Shown here in pieces: positions 27,697-36,566 of a stretch of 64,000 nt of DNA. The position numbers and the translations under genes are program-made. Positions within the stretch are counted from its first letter, which is position 1. Each line of letters starts with the position of its first letter. The DNA comes from SHAN690 sp023262195. GTDB taxonomy: Bacteria; Bacteroidota; Bacteroidia; Flavobacteriales_G; Salibacteraceae. The stretch lies in assembly GCA_038142005.1 (NCBI GenBank), contig JAYQJE010000001.1, positions 1,116,001 through 1,180,000 of the forward strand, in the 5' to 3' direction. A model generated the notes under the pieces. It was not told the DNA's origin and ran no database searches. It was given only the letters and a program-made list of their open reading frames with translations.

Positions 27697-27738
27697 TTGA
27701 TTGATGATGTATGCGTAATCGGTGTAAGAATTACCTAA
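27697..27738 (+). pseudogene. Second, shorter SpoIIE-type phosphatase tail
   Basis: Twenty-five bases after the first remnant the plus strand encodes LIDDVCVIGVRIT followed by TAA. The peptide is nearly the same as the end of the first tail, but many third codon positions differ (for example GTA TGC GTA against GTC TGT GTG). It is thus a second, independently diverged copy of the same gene end and not a recent duplicate. Confidence 0.5.
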
Positions 27739-27756
27739 CGTAATTATCAGGGCACC

Positions 27757-28140
27757 TTATTTAGTACCGATTGTATCAAATACCCGCTGGCTTATGATTT
27801 GGATTATCCTCCGTTGATACTCTGGCGCATTCAATTGATAGGCTTCAAATTCTGAAAGATCAAAAAGTCCGATAACGAGCCCAATCAGTTGGTGCCTCAG
27901 TTCTTTTTGGCCATTCAAAAATGATTTTAAGGCGGCTCTATATTCATCTGGTGTGTTCGAGCTTTTTACCGATTTTTCATAGAATTTATGATTGAATACT
28001 AGGGCGAGTATAACCTCGTGTTGGAACTTAATAATTGGTCGAATGGTATCGTTTTGAAAGCGCTCTATATCGCTTTGATTTTCAGTGGCTTTTAAATTGA
28101 GAATTGGCCGGAGTTCTAAGACTGTTTGGGATCGTTCCAT
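27757..28140 (-). CDS. Hypothetical alpha-helical protein
   Basis: 127 residues, predicted mostly helical and soluble, with segments such as NDTIRPIIKFQHEVILALVF and FLNGQKELRHQLIGLVIGLF. I do not recognise a family or catalytic motif. Lies downstream of the DUF1853 gene on the same strand with a 71-base gap. Composition and codon use look like the neighbours, so it is probably a real gene. Confidence 0.55.
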   Translation of the reverse strand: MERSQTVLELRPILNLKATENQSDIERFQNDTIRPIIKFQHEVILALVFNHKFYEKSVKSSNTPDEYRAALKSFLNGQKELRHQLIGLVIGLFDLSEFEAYQLNAPEYQRRIIQIISQRVFDTIGTK

Positions 28141-28211
28141 GCATTCAAAACAGACTAAAGTCGGTTAGGTTTAGATCAAGAAAAGTGGTGCACACCTTGA
28201 TATATTGGTAC

Positions 28212-29009
28212 CTACCACCATACCACAAAGAAGGTTGAGTACTCATTCCCCGCCTTTTCCCAAACCAACATCGAGCGTTTTTCATCCATGCTCTTTGCCA
28301 ATGACGGTTGAATTTCATCAAACCTGAACCAATGAACACAAGTTGCTGGATCGATACCCCAATCGGTTTTTTTGGGAATACGATAAAGCCGTGAAGTATG
28401 ATCCAGTTGAACCAGTATTTGGAACGTAAGGTAGTGCCCAACCACCGCGTGGGATACGTTGTTTGGCATTGTGATGTCAGAATCCCGAGGAATGTAGAGG
28501 TGTGCCATAAAACAGAGCGCTTGCGTGCAGTTGCTGGTGATTTCTTTACCAATCATCTCCTCCACCTCTGGTGTTTTTAAGATCGGGAATTGCTTCCTTT
28601 TGATCTTGTGTAGTTTTTCGTGGAGCGTATCATTTCGGTTGGGTCCAATCCATTGTTTGATGGGGTCGGAAGAAATGCTTGGATCGAGTAAATAGAACTT
28701 ATACGCAATTTCTAAATGAATCAATTGTCCATTTTCTTCATCACGGATGATGGCATCCAGCTCACCGATCGTTTTCCAGTCCTTTTTGATTTGTACTCCA
28801 TCATGTATTACAGAATAGTTTCTCGAACCTTTGATTAGCTCTATCAAGGTTTTTTCTACCTGCTGACCCAAACGCAAATTGGTCGGGATCGATATTTCTG
28901 GGTCTGTGTCAAACTCCAGTGCATTTGGTTTCCAGCTCAGGCAATCAGTTACAGTCTGGTCAAGGCAGGGAGCGGTTAAAATGGAATTAATTCGTTGGGT
29001 GCTTGGCAA
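28212..29009 (-). CDS. DUF1853 family protein
   Basis: 265 residues. The central TIGELDAIIRDEENGQLIHL then EIAYKFYLLDP matches the DUF1853 signature (GELDxxxRD...HLELAxKFYL). The arrangement of acidic residues in GELD, HLE and the following K is like that of PD-(D/E)xK nuclease folds, so nuclease ancestry is possible; this is inference and activity is not established. A tryptophan-rich end (FFVVWW) precedes the stop. The next gene on the same strand is the 127-residue helical protein. Confidence 0.7.
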   Translation of the reverse strand: MPSTQRINSILTAPCLDQTVTDCLSWKPNALEFDTDPEISIPTNLRLGQQVEKTLIELIKGSRNYSVIHDGVQIKKDWKTIGELDAIIRDEENGQLIHLEIAYKFYLLDPSISSDPIKQWIGPNRNDTLHEKLHKIKRKQFPILKTPEVEEMIGKEITSNCTQALCFMAHLYIPRDSDITMPNNVSHAVVGHYLTFQILVQLDHTSRLYRIPKKTDWGIDPATCVHWFRFDEIQPSLAKSMDEKRSMLVWEKAGNEYSTFFVVWW

Positions 29010-29025
29010 GCGCTGGAAGTTTGAT

Positions 29026-29062
29026 CAAAAAAAGGGCTTTTGATTCATGCACCAAAAGCCCT
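29026..29062 (-). terminator. Rho-independent terminator after the pirin gene
   Basis: A perfect nine-base inverted repeat, GGGCTTTTG / CAAAAGCCC, with a ten-base loop lies past the pirin stop. On the minus strand it is followed by a run of seven T, so it ends the antiporter-to-pirin gene set. Confidence 0.85.
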
Positions 29063-29090
29063 GTAGTTTTTATCGGATTGTAGATCTTTT

Positions 29091-29981
29091 CTAAGCTATC
29101 TGCATCGGCACCTCAAGCATCAAAAAGCGCGAGTCCTCTTGTGTTTTTATCGCTACTTTATCGGTATCCCAGAGTCCTACCGCATCACGTGAGTTAATGG
29201 TCTGTCCATTGATCGTGGCTTTGCCCGAGATCATCATTAAGTACATGCCATTGCCCTGGCGCTTTAAGTTATAGTTTACACTTTTTCCGCCATCAAATTC
29301 GCCTAAGTGGAACCACGCATCTTGGTGGATCCATACGCCTTCATCGTACGAATTTGGACTCAGAATTTGCTGCCATTGGTTGTCTCGTCCTTTGGAATCG
29401 AATGTTACTTGATCATATCGTGGTTCCACATTGCGCTTGTTTGGAAACAACCAAATCTGAAACAGTTTAACGGGTTTGTCTTTGTTGTAGTTAAACTCAC
29501 TGTGCATGATGCCTTTGCCAGCACTCATCACCTGTACATCTCCATGCCTGATTACACCTGAATTGCCCATGCTATCCTTGTGTTCTAAGTCGCCTTCCAA
29601 CGGAATGGTGATGATCTCCATATTGTCGTGCGGGTGCGTACCAAAGCCTCTCCCAGCCTCGATGTAATCATCGTTGAGCACACGCAACACACCAAAGTGC
29701 ATGCGTTCGGGGTTGTGATAATTGGCAAAACTGAAGGAGTGATTTGCTTTGAGCCAACCGTGATTTTGGTGTCCGCGTGTGTTGGCGCGATGTATGACCA
29801 TATTATTCATAACTAGAGATTTTTTATTCGGTAAATGATTAAAGCCAATTTCCTTGTCCAAAGGATCGAATGTGGCATTGCATAGTTCAGACCATGTCAA
29901 ATCCTTTGCGGAAAGCTTGCTTGCTGCCAACCCACCAAGCATGGTGAGTCCTGCTTTCTGTAAAAAGTCTTTTCGCTTCAT
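29091..29981 (-). CDS. Pirin family protein with exported-type N-terminus
   Basis: 296 residues. After a leader MKRKDFLQKAGLTMLGGLAA, which resembles a Tat or Sec signal with a basic start and hydrophobic core, the two cupin barrels of pirin follow. The N-terminal one has the metal-binding set FGVLRVLNDD, GFGTHPHDNMEI, GVIRHGDVQVMSAGKGIMHS and EFN. Pirins can have quercetinase-type dioxygenase activity; here the signal suggests a periplasmic role. The order antiporter, nitroreductase, GNAT, pirin on one strand with short gaps suggests an operon. Confidence 0.85.
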   Translation of the reverse strand: MKRKDFLQKAGLTMLGGLAASKLSAKDLTWSELCNATFDPLDKEIGFNHLPNKKSLVMNNMVIHRANTRGHQNHGWLKANHSFSFANYHNPERMHFGVLRVLNDDYIEAGRGFGTHPHDNMEIITIPLEGDLEHKDSMGNSGVIRHGDVQVMSAGKGIMHSEFNYNKDKPVKLFQIWLFPNKRNVEPRYDQVTFDSKGRDNQWQQILSPNSYDEGVWIHQDAWFHLGEFDGGKSVNYNLKRQGNGMYLMMISGKATINGQTINSRDAVGLWDTDKVAIKTQEDSRFLMLEVPMQIA

Positions 29982-29988
29982 AGTAGTT

Positions 29989-30279
29989 CTATTTTCTAAT
30001 TATATCGTGCCATTCAGGGTGCTTTTCGAGCGTAGCCTTTGTAAACGGACAAAGCGGCATTATTTTCTGTTCGTTTTCTCGAGCCCAGTCCACGAGATAG
30101 GCTACGATTTTTGTTCCGGTACCCGTTCCTTTTACCGCTGGATCTACCGCGGTATGATCAATGATCACATTGTTTGGATCAATTCTCGAATAGGTCGTTC
30201 TTGCTACACACTTATCGCCATCAAAGAGTTCAAACAAACCTTTGGCGCCCTCTTCGGTATGTGTTCTTGTTAGTTCCAT
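29989..30279 (-). CDS. Small GNAT-like acetyltransferase (YjdJ type)
   Basis: About 96 residues with the short single-domain fold: IDHTAVDPAVKGTGTGTKIV and LVDWARENEQKIMPLCPFTK, with the conserved Cys-Pro-Phe. This is the YjdJ-type N-acetyltransferase family. Substrate unknown. Its ATG shares one base with the nitroreductase stop (TGATG), so translation is coupled. A GTG one codon earlier is the alternative start. Confidence 0.8.
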   Translation of the reverse strand: MELTRTHTEEGAKGLFELFDGDKCVARTTYSRIDPNNVIIDHTAVDPAVKGTGTGTKIVAYLVDWARENEQKIMPLCPFTKATLEKHPEWHDIIRK

Positions 30280-30881
30280 CACTCTTCTAAGTGTGTGGTG
30301 AATTCATTTACGACCTTTCTTGTTCGTGGAGTTAGCTCTCGCGATTTAAACGGCTCTGGTAAGGCATCGGGTGCGGCCAAGTATCCTATGACACCAAAGC
30401 ATGCAATTTCATATTCTTCATTGTCAATATCGAAGGCTACTAAGGCTTTATCATAATGAAAACCGCCCATCAAGTGCCCAAAAACATCCATTTGCGCTGC
30501 CTGCATTAGCAGTGTGGCATTGGCCGCACCGGTGTCAAACATGTGGTGTCTATTGGCTTGACCCTTATGTTCAAATTTTCGCTTTGCTAATGAAATGAAC
30601 AGATGCGAACCATTTTTAGCCCAAGGTTGATTGCCATCCATCAAGCACTCAACCATTCTATCGAAGGCTTGCGAGCCACGCTTCGCGTAGATGTAGCGCC
30701 ATGGCTGCTCATTCATGCTGCTTGCACTCCAACTGGCGGCCTCAAATAAGGTTTCGATGGTGGAGTCACCAATGGTTTGATCGGCAAAAGATCGGGCGCT
30801 CCATCGCTCCGTAATTAAGTGATGGATTTTGTGTTTCGTGGTTGGAATTTTTGGATTGGCCATGATGATTTTTTCTTTCAT
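30279..30881 (-). CDS. Nitroreductase family flavoprotein
   Basis: About 200 residues, FMN-dependent NAD(P)H oxidoreductase. Conserved regions are ERWSARSFADQTI (FMN phosphate binding), ASWSASSMNEQPWRYIY and GYLAAPDALPEPFKSRE. The frame stays open far upstream, but those codons belong to the antiporter's C-terminus. The start is ATG 30881 (MKEKIIMANPK) or 30863 (MANPK); a TAnnTTTG box ends two to four bases before the first, favouring 30863 unless the mRNA is leaderless. Confidence 0.85.
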   Translation of the reverse strand: MKEKIIMANPKIPTTKHKIHHLITERWSARSFADQTIGDSTIETLFEAASWSASSMNEQPWRYIYAKRGSQAFDRMVECLMDGNQPWAKNGSHLFISLAKRKFEHKGQANRHHMFDTGAANATLLMQAAQMDVFGHLMGGFHYDKALVAFDIDNEEYEIACFGVIGYLAAPDALPEPFKSRELTPRTRKVVNEFTTHLEE

Positions 30882-30885
30882 GCAA

Positions 30886-30893
30886 CAAATATA
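30886..30893 (-). promoter_or_regulatory. Possible -7 promoter box of the nitroreductase gene
   Basis: The minus strand reads TATATTTG, a full match to TAnnTTTG. A transcript starting five to seven bases downstream would begin at or inside the first of the two candidate ATG codons. The surrounding 80 bases are strongly AT-rich. No TTG is seen at the -33 spacing. Confidence 0.4.
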
Positions 30894-30972
30894 TACAAAT
30901 ACACATAATGTAGTTACATTAATTATTGGAAGTGATTTATACGTTAGTAAAACAAACGCACCCGAATATTGA

Positions 30973-32229
30973 TCACAATGGGGGTAATCTGGTGTTGTTG
31001 GCGCTTCCTCATCGGGTTTACTGAGCATTTCGAGCACCTCATCCTCCACATCTTTTTTGTTGGCTCTAAGCATGGCCCAGGTCATAACGATACTCGTGGC
31101 GATGATGATGAATAGCAGAATACCGCTTTGAAATTGTTCCAGTTGAAGTTCCTTGAGGTATGGCGAAAAAGAGCAATACTGTAATCAATCCCCTCGGGGC
31201 GATGTACACTGTTGGGAATATGTCTTTACCCATGAATAGCCTAAACAAAACCAATCGGAGACCATAGATGGTAGCTAAAATGATTACCGAAACGAGGATG
31301 ACTTGTATACTTAGCAGTGAGCTAAGCACGATTGTAATACCGAAGATGATGAAGAAAAATGTGCGGACTATAAAGGCCGTCTCACCCGTCACGATGTGCA
31401 GTTCGTGATACAATGTTTTGATGCTTTCAGGCTTGATGGTTTTCTTCAAGAATTCGGGAAAAAACAGATGAGAATTGCTGATGACCAAACCAAAAACAAG
31501 AATTATGATCAGGCTACTTAAGTGCAGCTGTTTGCCAATTGCATAGAGCAAAATGAGTATGGCAATGAGCAAAAAAGTCTTGACCTGCGTTTTGATATTC
31601 TGGAAAATATAAATGAGCCCGTAACTGGCCACGGCACTGACCAATATGGTGATGAGCAACCCAGTGACGAAGCCACCAACGGCCTCAGATCCGGTGCTGG
31701 GACCAGCCAAGGTGAGCAGGAAGTAAAACAGCATAATTCCGAAGATATCACTGAAGGTGGACTCGTAAACGGAGAATTCCCGCTTTTCCTCTGCCATATT
31801 CGCCACTGAGGGAATAATGATGGCACTGCTGAGAATGGATAGGGGTGTGGCGTATATGGTAGCGGTGAGCCAGTCAAACCCGGGAATGAAAAAATAGATT
31901 ACCGCTGCCGCAAGTTCGGTGGCCACCACTAGACCAATCAATGCGATAAGCAATGATTTGCCGATTACGGGGAGTTTTTCGCGCTCAAGTTTAAGGTCGA
32001 GGGCGGCCTCAAGCACAATCATTATTAAGCCCACAATCCCGAGAATCTCTAAGTAGGGAAACCAATCGACCGTTCCGATTGACATACTTCCCATGGCCTG
32101 GTTTATTAGTATGCCCGTAATGATCAGAAGCAATACCGATGGAATGTTAAACCGCTTTGAGATTAAATTGAAGAAATAGGAAAGGATAATGAGAACCGAA
32201 GCGGCAATAATGAGTGTGTATGCTGACAT
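30973..32229 (-). CDS. Cation:proton antiporter (CPA family), frameshifted near the C-terminus
   Basis: Inner-membrane Na+/H+ or K+/H+ exchanger, about 418 residues, with around twelve membrane helices starting MSAYTLIIAASVLIILSYFF. Typical segments are LLIITGILINQ, GLIMIVLEAALDLKLE and APRGLITVLLFFAI. The reading frame is lost at 31151-31152, where dropping one C restores PQELQLEQFQSGILLFIII and the rest of the last helix. Past that the frame has no stop before the nitroreductase; adding one base to a G5 run at 30980-30984 would give a stop at 30973. The true 3' end is therefore uncertain. Divergent from the HTH regulator. Confidence 0.8.
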
Positions 32230-32430
32230 ATGTAAATCGGCTTTCTATACCGATTAAGAATCTGTAATCGTACACCGCTGTGGACGAACAGATTCTATAT
32301 CGGCATAATCTTTTTGGATTGCGTGGAAGAGTAAACTCCTATCATTCTTACAATAGTAACGACAAGATTGGTCAAACGGCTTTTATTGATCCCCTGCAAT
32401 AAATAACTTTAGCCACAAATCAAGCAATCC

Positions 32431-33463
32431 GTGAGTTCAAAAGATATCCAAGCTAAGTTTTTTCAATTGGTGAAAGAGCGCATCGATTCAAATATATCGT
32501 TTGTAGATGAGCTTGCCGATATGCTTGAATTGAGCACCGATAGTGCTTATCGAAGAATGCGCGGAGAAACCTCGCTGACTTTCGAAGAGCTGGCCTTGCT
32601 CAGCAAGCGGTTCAATATATCGGTAGATTCATTGATGGAATCGGAGACCAATGAGCTCACCTTTCAGTTTCAACCGCTCAAAGAGGATGGATTCAATTTC
32701 ATTGAGTACCTCAAGTATATTGAACAGAATATGAAGCTCATTGAGGCAGAAGAAGACAAAGAGGTCATTTATATCGCTAATGAGATTCCGCTGTTTCACT
32801 TGTTGCATGTGCCCGAAGTAGCATCGTTTAAGTTGTTTTTCTGGCAAAAAACCATTCTTGATTTTTCGCAGTTTAGAGACCAGCGTTTTAAGCTCGGCAA
32901 GGTAGATGAGCAGGTCAATGAACTTTCACGCAGTTTGCGCGACTTGTACTGCAGAATTCCATCTACAGAAATCTACCATTCCGAAACGGTAGATACCACA
33001 CTCAAACAAATTGAATACTATTTCGATTCGGGATATTTTGAAGTGCGCGAAGAGGCCATGCATCTGTTGAATAAGGTGGAAGTGTTGATCAAGCACATTC
33101 GAAATCAGTGCGAGGTTGGCTATAAGTTTAAGCAGCAAGAAGATGGGCAAGCACCAGAATTCACCGGATATCGCAAGCAAGATAATTACACCGTATTTCA
33201 CAATGATGTCTTGCATACCGATAACACCATTTTGGTGAGACTCGGATCGAGATACCTGAGTTTTTTAACGAGTAATGGTATAAGTTCCTTATCCACCATG
33301 AATGAGAAATTTTATCATGAATCTGTTCGTGCCATTAGGCGTATTAAAACGCAGGGCCACATTGATCAGCGGTACCTCTGAAAAAGAACGCAACCGAGTG
33401 TTTGAGAATTATTTTCGAAAAATTGAAAGGTTGAGGGCTCGCTTGGATTCGCAGCTTACTTAG
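32431..33463 (+). CDS. HTH transcriptional regulator with long C-terminal domain, one frameshift
   Basis: About 343 residues. The N-terminus is an XRE/BetR-like helix-turn-helix: NISFVDELADMLELSTDSAY followed by RRMRGETSLTFEELALLSKR. The rest is helical, with no recognised ligand-binding motif. The frame is lost at a G3 run (33354-33356); removing one G gives KTQATLISGTSEKERNRVF and a stop at 33463. It starts at GTG 32431. Its divergent placement to the antiporter leaves 201 bases for promoters of both, in which I see no clear operator. Confidence 0.65.
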
Positions 33464-34257
33464 TTGAGGCTAAGCGTATCTGTGAATGGCGCCCCAAATA
33501 AGCTCCGAAGTTCAATATTAAGGTCAATGTTATCCCTGCCAAAAAATGAAGGATACACGTCAATAAATCTTCCTTCATTGAGTGTGAACTGTACCTCTTG
33601 ATAGCTGCGGCTTTGGATGTAGAATGAGTTTCCGCGCTTGCCACCGCTCCAACTGACATATTCGGGGTGTGTCATTCGTGTTTCATATTCGAGCACAAAT
33701 GGATTGTTAGCGGATGCTGTGATCAATAGAACCGGATGATCATCTTCGCTTTCTCGATAGAAATTGGGGTGGTTTATATCGATTGGTGCCATGCTAAAGA
33801 AGATGGTATCGGTATCTACACTATTGGTTTCATAGGTCAATTCGAGGTTAACTTCATCAGATAGATAAAGCGTGAAATCTGAACTAACATTTGATTTAAA
33901 ACACCGGCCGATGAGTTGATTGTTGTGCCAAATCAATATTCCATCACATCTTCTACAGTTATTGCCACAATTCACTTCACCAGTGCGTTGATTTCCTCGA
34001 TTGTATTGAAAAATAAAATTGCCTTCCGCGTCTGTGGTGGTTTCGCCTAATTCAATTGTGCTTTGGTCACCCGTCACTCTATTCCATGCATACAATTCAA
34101 ATTCGAGAACCTCGTTGGCGGCAACTGAATCTGGGCCAGCCATGAGTATTCCTGAAATGGTGTTAGGGAAAGCCCAATCTGGGTATTCTCTATAGCGACA
34201 GGTGCTGCAAATCAGCAAAACCAAGCCGCAACCAATTGCTACATTAGGTTTCATCAT
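33460..34257 (-). CDS. Hypothetical lipoprotein
   Basis: About 265 residues. MMKPNVAIGCGLVLLICSTC is a lipoprotein-type signal ending at Cys. The mature part is rich in beta-strand sequence: FELYAWNRV, GETTTDAEGNFIF (a transthyretin-like carrier pattern), and a cluster of Cys in NCGNNCRRCDG. Function unknown. Its last four bases overlap the 3' end of the convergent HTH gene. It is downstream of recG on the same strand, with a 70-base gap. Confidence 0.6.
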   Translation of the reverse strand: MMKPNVAIGCGLVLLICSTCRYREYPDWAFPNTISGILMAGPDSVAANEVLEFELYAWNRVTGDQSTIELGETTTDAEGNFIFQYNRGNQRTGEVNCGNNCRRCDGILIWHNNQLIGRCFKSNVSSDFTLYLSDEVNLELTYETNSVDTDTIFFSMAPIDINHPNFYRESEDDHPVLLITASANNPFVLEYETRMTHPEYVSWSGGKRGNSFYIQSRSYQEVQFTLNEGRFIDVYPSFFGRDNIDLNIELRSLFGAPFTDTLSLN

Positions 34258-34327
34258 CACCAAGTTCTTCTTAGGACGCATTCTTAAACCAAATCGTTGA
34301 TTGTTTTAGTTTGATAATAATATTCCG

Positions 34328-36430
34328 TCAACTTATCCTCCCCCAATTTGGTTTGCGCTTCATAAGTAAAGCCAGGTGTGTTTTGACCAAAGCTAGTTGC
34401 TCATGTTTCAATTCGGGATCATGGTCAAAAATATAGGTGGCCTCTTCGCGTGATTTTTCGAGGATTTCAGTATCCTTCACCAAGTCGGCAATGTTGAAAT
34501 CGATGAGACCGCTTTGTTGTGTTCCCATCAAATCACCAGGACCGCGCAGCTTTAAATCGACTTCTGATATTCGGAATCCGTCATTGGTTTCGCACATGGT
34601 GCTGATGCGCTTGCGACCTTCGTTGCTGAGTTTGTTGCCCCTCATCAAAATGCAAAAACTCTGTTCAGCACCACGGCCCACGCGGCCTCGCAATTGATGC
34701 AATTGTGATAATCCAAATCGCTCTGCACTTTCTATGACCATCACCGAAGCATTTGGTACGTTTACCCCTACCTCAATAACTGTGGTGGCCACCATTATTT
34801 GTGTTTTGGCTTCTGCAAAGCGCTTCATTTCAAAGTCCTTGTCCTCGGGTTTCATTTTGCCATGCACAATGCTCACTTGGTATTCAGGTATGGGAAAGGC
34901 GCGCACAATACTTTCATAGCCATCCATCAAATCCTTGTAATCAAAGGCCTCACTTTCCTCTATCAACGGATATACAACATAAACCTGCCGTCCCTTTTTA
35001 ATTTCTTCCCGCATAAAACCAAACACCTTAAGTCGATTTGAATCGCGCATATGCACGGTTTTTATCGGTTTTCTACCGGGAGGCAATTCATCAATCACAC
35101 TTACGTCCAAGTCGCCATAAACGGTCATAGCTAGAGTGCGAGGAATTGGTGTAGCGGTCATGACCAATACATGCGGTGGAATCTTGTTTTTTCGCCAGAG
35201 CTTGGAGCGTTGGGCAACACCAAACCGGTGTTGTTCATCGATGACCACGAATCCTAAATTGTGAAACTTCACTTTGTCTTCAAGCAACGCATGGGTGCCA
35301 ATAAGTATATGGATTTGACCATTTTCGAGGTTAGCATGGAGCTTTTTTCGATACGCAGTTTTTGAGCTCCCTGTGAGCAAAGCCACATTGATATGCATCT
35401 CGCTGAGGAGATCAAAAATCGACTCGTAATGCTGTTGGGCCAATATCTCAGTAGGAGCCATGATGGCTGCTTGGAATCCATTGTCAATGGCAATTAATGC
35501 GCACAGCAGGGCAACCACGGTTTTACCACTGCCCACATCGCCTTGTAGCAACCGATTCATCTGAATGCCACTGGCCGTATCCTTTCTTATTTCTTTGATC
35601 ACTCTTTTCTGAGCCTCAGTAAGCTGAAAGGGAAGATGGCTTTTATAGAAGGTATTAAAATGATCTCCAACAGCTCCAAATACTTGTCCGGGGATTTCTT
35701 TATTGCGTTTAGCCTTGATGTTCATCAAGCGCATTTGCATGTAAAACAGTTCCTCAAATTTTAAGGTCCGTTGCGCAGCGCTCAACTCTTCTGAATTCGA
35801 AGGAAAGTGGATGGCTTTTAGCGCTTTTGAGCATGGCAATAGTTCTTGCCGCTTTCGAATATACCCGGGCAGCGATTCATTGATCTGGTTCATTACTTGG
35901 GGTAAAAGCGTCTCCATCAACTTTCTAATGGCGCGGCTATCAAGCCTTCGTGCTTTTAACTTTTCAGTAGTGCTATAAACGCCTTCAAGACCTCCCTTGA
36001 GTGGCTGGTTGAAGTTTTCAGCCAGTTCTATTTCGGGATGTGTCATTTGGATTTTGCCCTTGTACTCTCCGGGCTTTCCAAATAAGACATATTCAGTCTC
36101 GGTCTTAATGCTTTGTTTGATCCAAGTGAGGCTTCTGAACCACGCCACCTCAAGTTGGCCGCCTTCATCATCTACAAATTGTCCCACCATCCGCACCGCG
36201 CGCTTGGCTCCAATGCTGTCGATGCGCTTAAACTTGCCTTTCACCTGAACCATGTTGGCTTCGGGATTGATCTCGCTGATCTTGTAGAATTTGCTCCTAT
36301 CGATATGTCTGAATGGATAATAGTGTAGCAAATCGCCAAAAGTGCGTACGCCCATTTCAGTGCGCATCAGCTCCGATCGGGCGGGGCCGACACCTTTGAG
36401 AAATTCGATGGGAGTATCGAGTGGGTTCAC
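34328..36430 (-). CDS. recG: ATP-dependent DNA helicase RecG
   Basis: 700 residues, superfamily 2 helicase that regresses stalled forks and migrates Holliday junctions. The N-terminal wedge (OB fold) domain covers about 50-150. The helicase core has Walker A in LLQGDVGSGKTVVALLCAL (near residue 297), the DExH-type motif VIDEQHRFGVAQR, TATPIPRT, and motif VI QLRGRVGRGAEQS. The C-terminal RecG block (LKLRGPGDLMGTQQSG) is complete. Confidence 0.96.
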   Translation of the reverse strand: MNPLDTPIEFLKGVGPARSELMRTEMGVRTFGDLLHYYPFRHIDRSKFYKISEINPEANMVQVKGKFKRIDSIGAKRAVRMVGQFVDDEGGQLEVAWFRSLTWIKQSIKTETEYVLFGKPGEYKGKIQMTHPEIELAENFNQPLKGGLEGVYSTTEKLKARRLDSRAIRKLMETLLPQVMNQINESLPGYIRKRQELLPCSKALKAIHFPSNSEELSAAQRTLKFEELFYMQMRLMNIKAKRNKEIPGQVFGAVGDHFNTFYKSHLPFQLTEAQKRVIKEIRKDTASGIQMNRLLQGDVGSGKTVVALLCALIAIDNGFQAAIMAPTEILAQQHYESIFDLLSEMHINVALLTGSSKTAYRKKLHANLENGQIHILIGTHALLEDKVKFHNLGFVVIDEQHRFGVAQRSKLWRKNKIPPHVLVMTATPIPRTLAMTVYGDLDVSVIDELPPGRKPIKTVHMRDSNRLKVFGFMREEIKKGRQVYVVYPLIEESEAFDYKDLMDGYESIVRAFPIPEYQVSIVHGKMKPEDKDFEMKRFAEAKTQIMVATTVIEVGVNVPNASVMVIESAERFGLSQLHQLRGRVGRGAEQSFCILMRGNKLSNEGRKRISTMCETNDGFRISEVDLKLRGPGDLMGTQQSGLIDFNIADLVKDTEILEKSREEATYIFDHDPELKHEQLALVKTHLALLMKRKPNWGRIS

Positions 36431-36566
36431 ATTACGAATATGCTAATCCATTGCATTTCATCTATGTGTGATTCGCAGTTTCGATAAACAATAAATCACA
36501 TGCAATGGAATTTGTCATCTATTGTTGCTGAGATTAACAACTTCGCAGCTGCATTGTTATAAGTGC

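Noticed and set aside
28145..28552. 135-codon minus-strand open frame
   Set aside because: It lies mostly inside the DUF1853 gene in another frame, has an atypical composition, and has no recognisable motif.
30882..31085. N-terminal extension of the nitroreductase
   Set aside because: These codons encode the end of the antiporter, whose frame was shifted by one base at 31151.
31518..31877. 119-codon open frame inside the antiporter gene
   Set aside because: Its sequence is Ser/Pro/Cys-rich in the manner of shadow frames, and the antiporter frame has the membrane helices.
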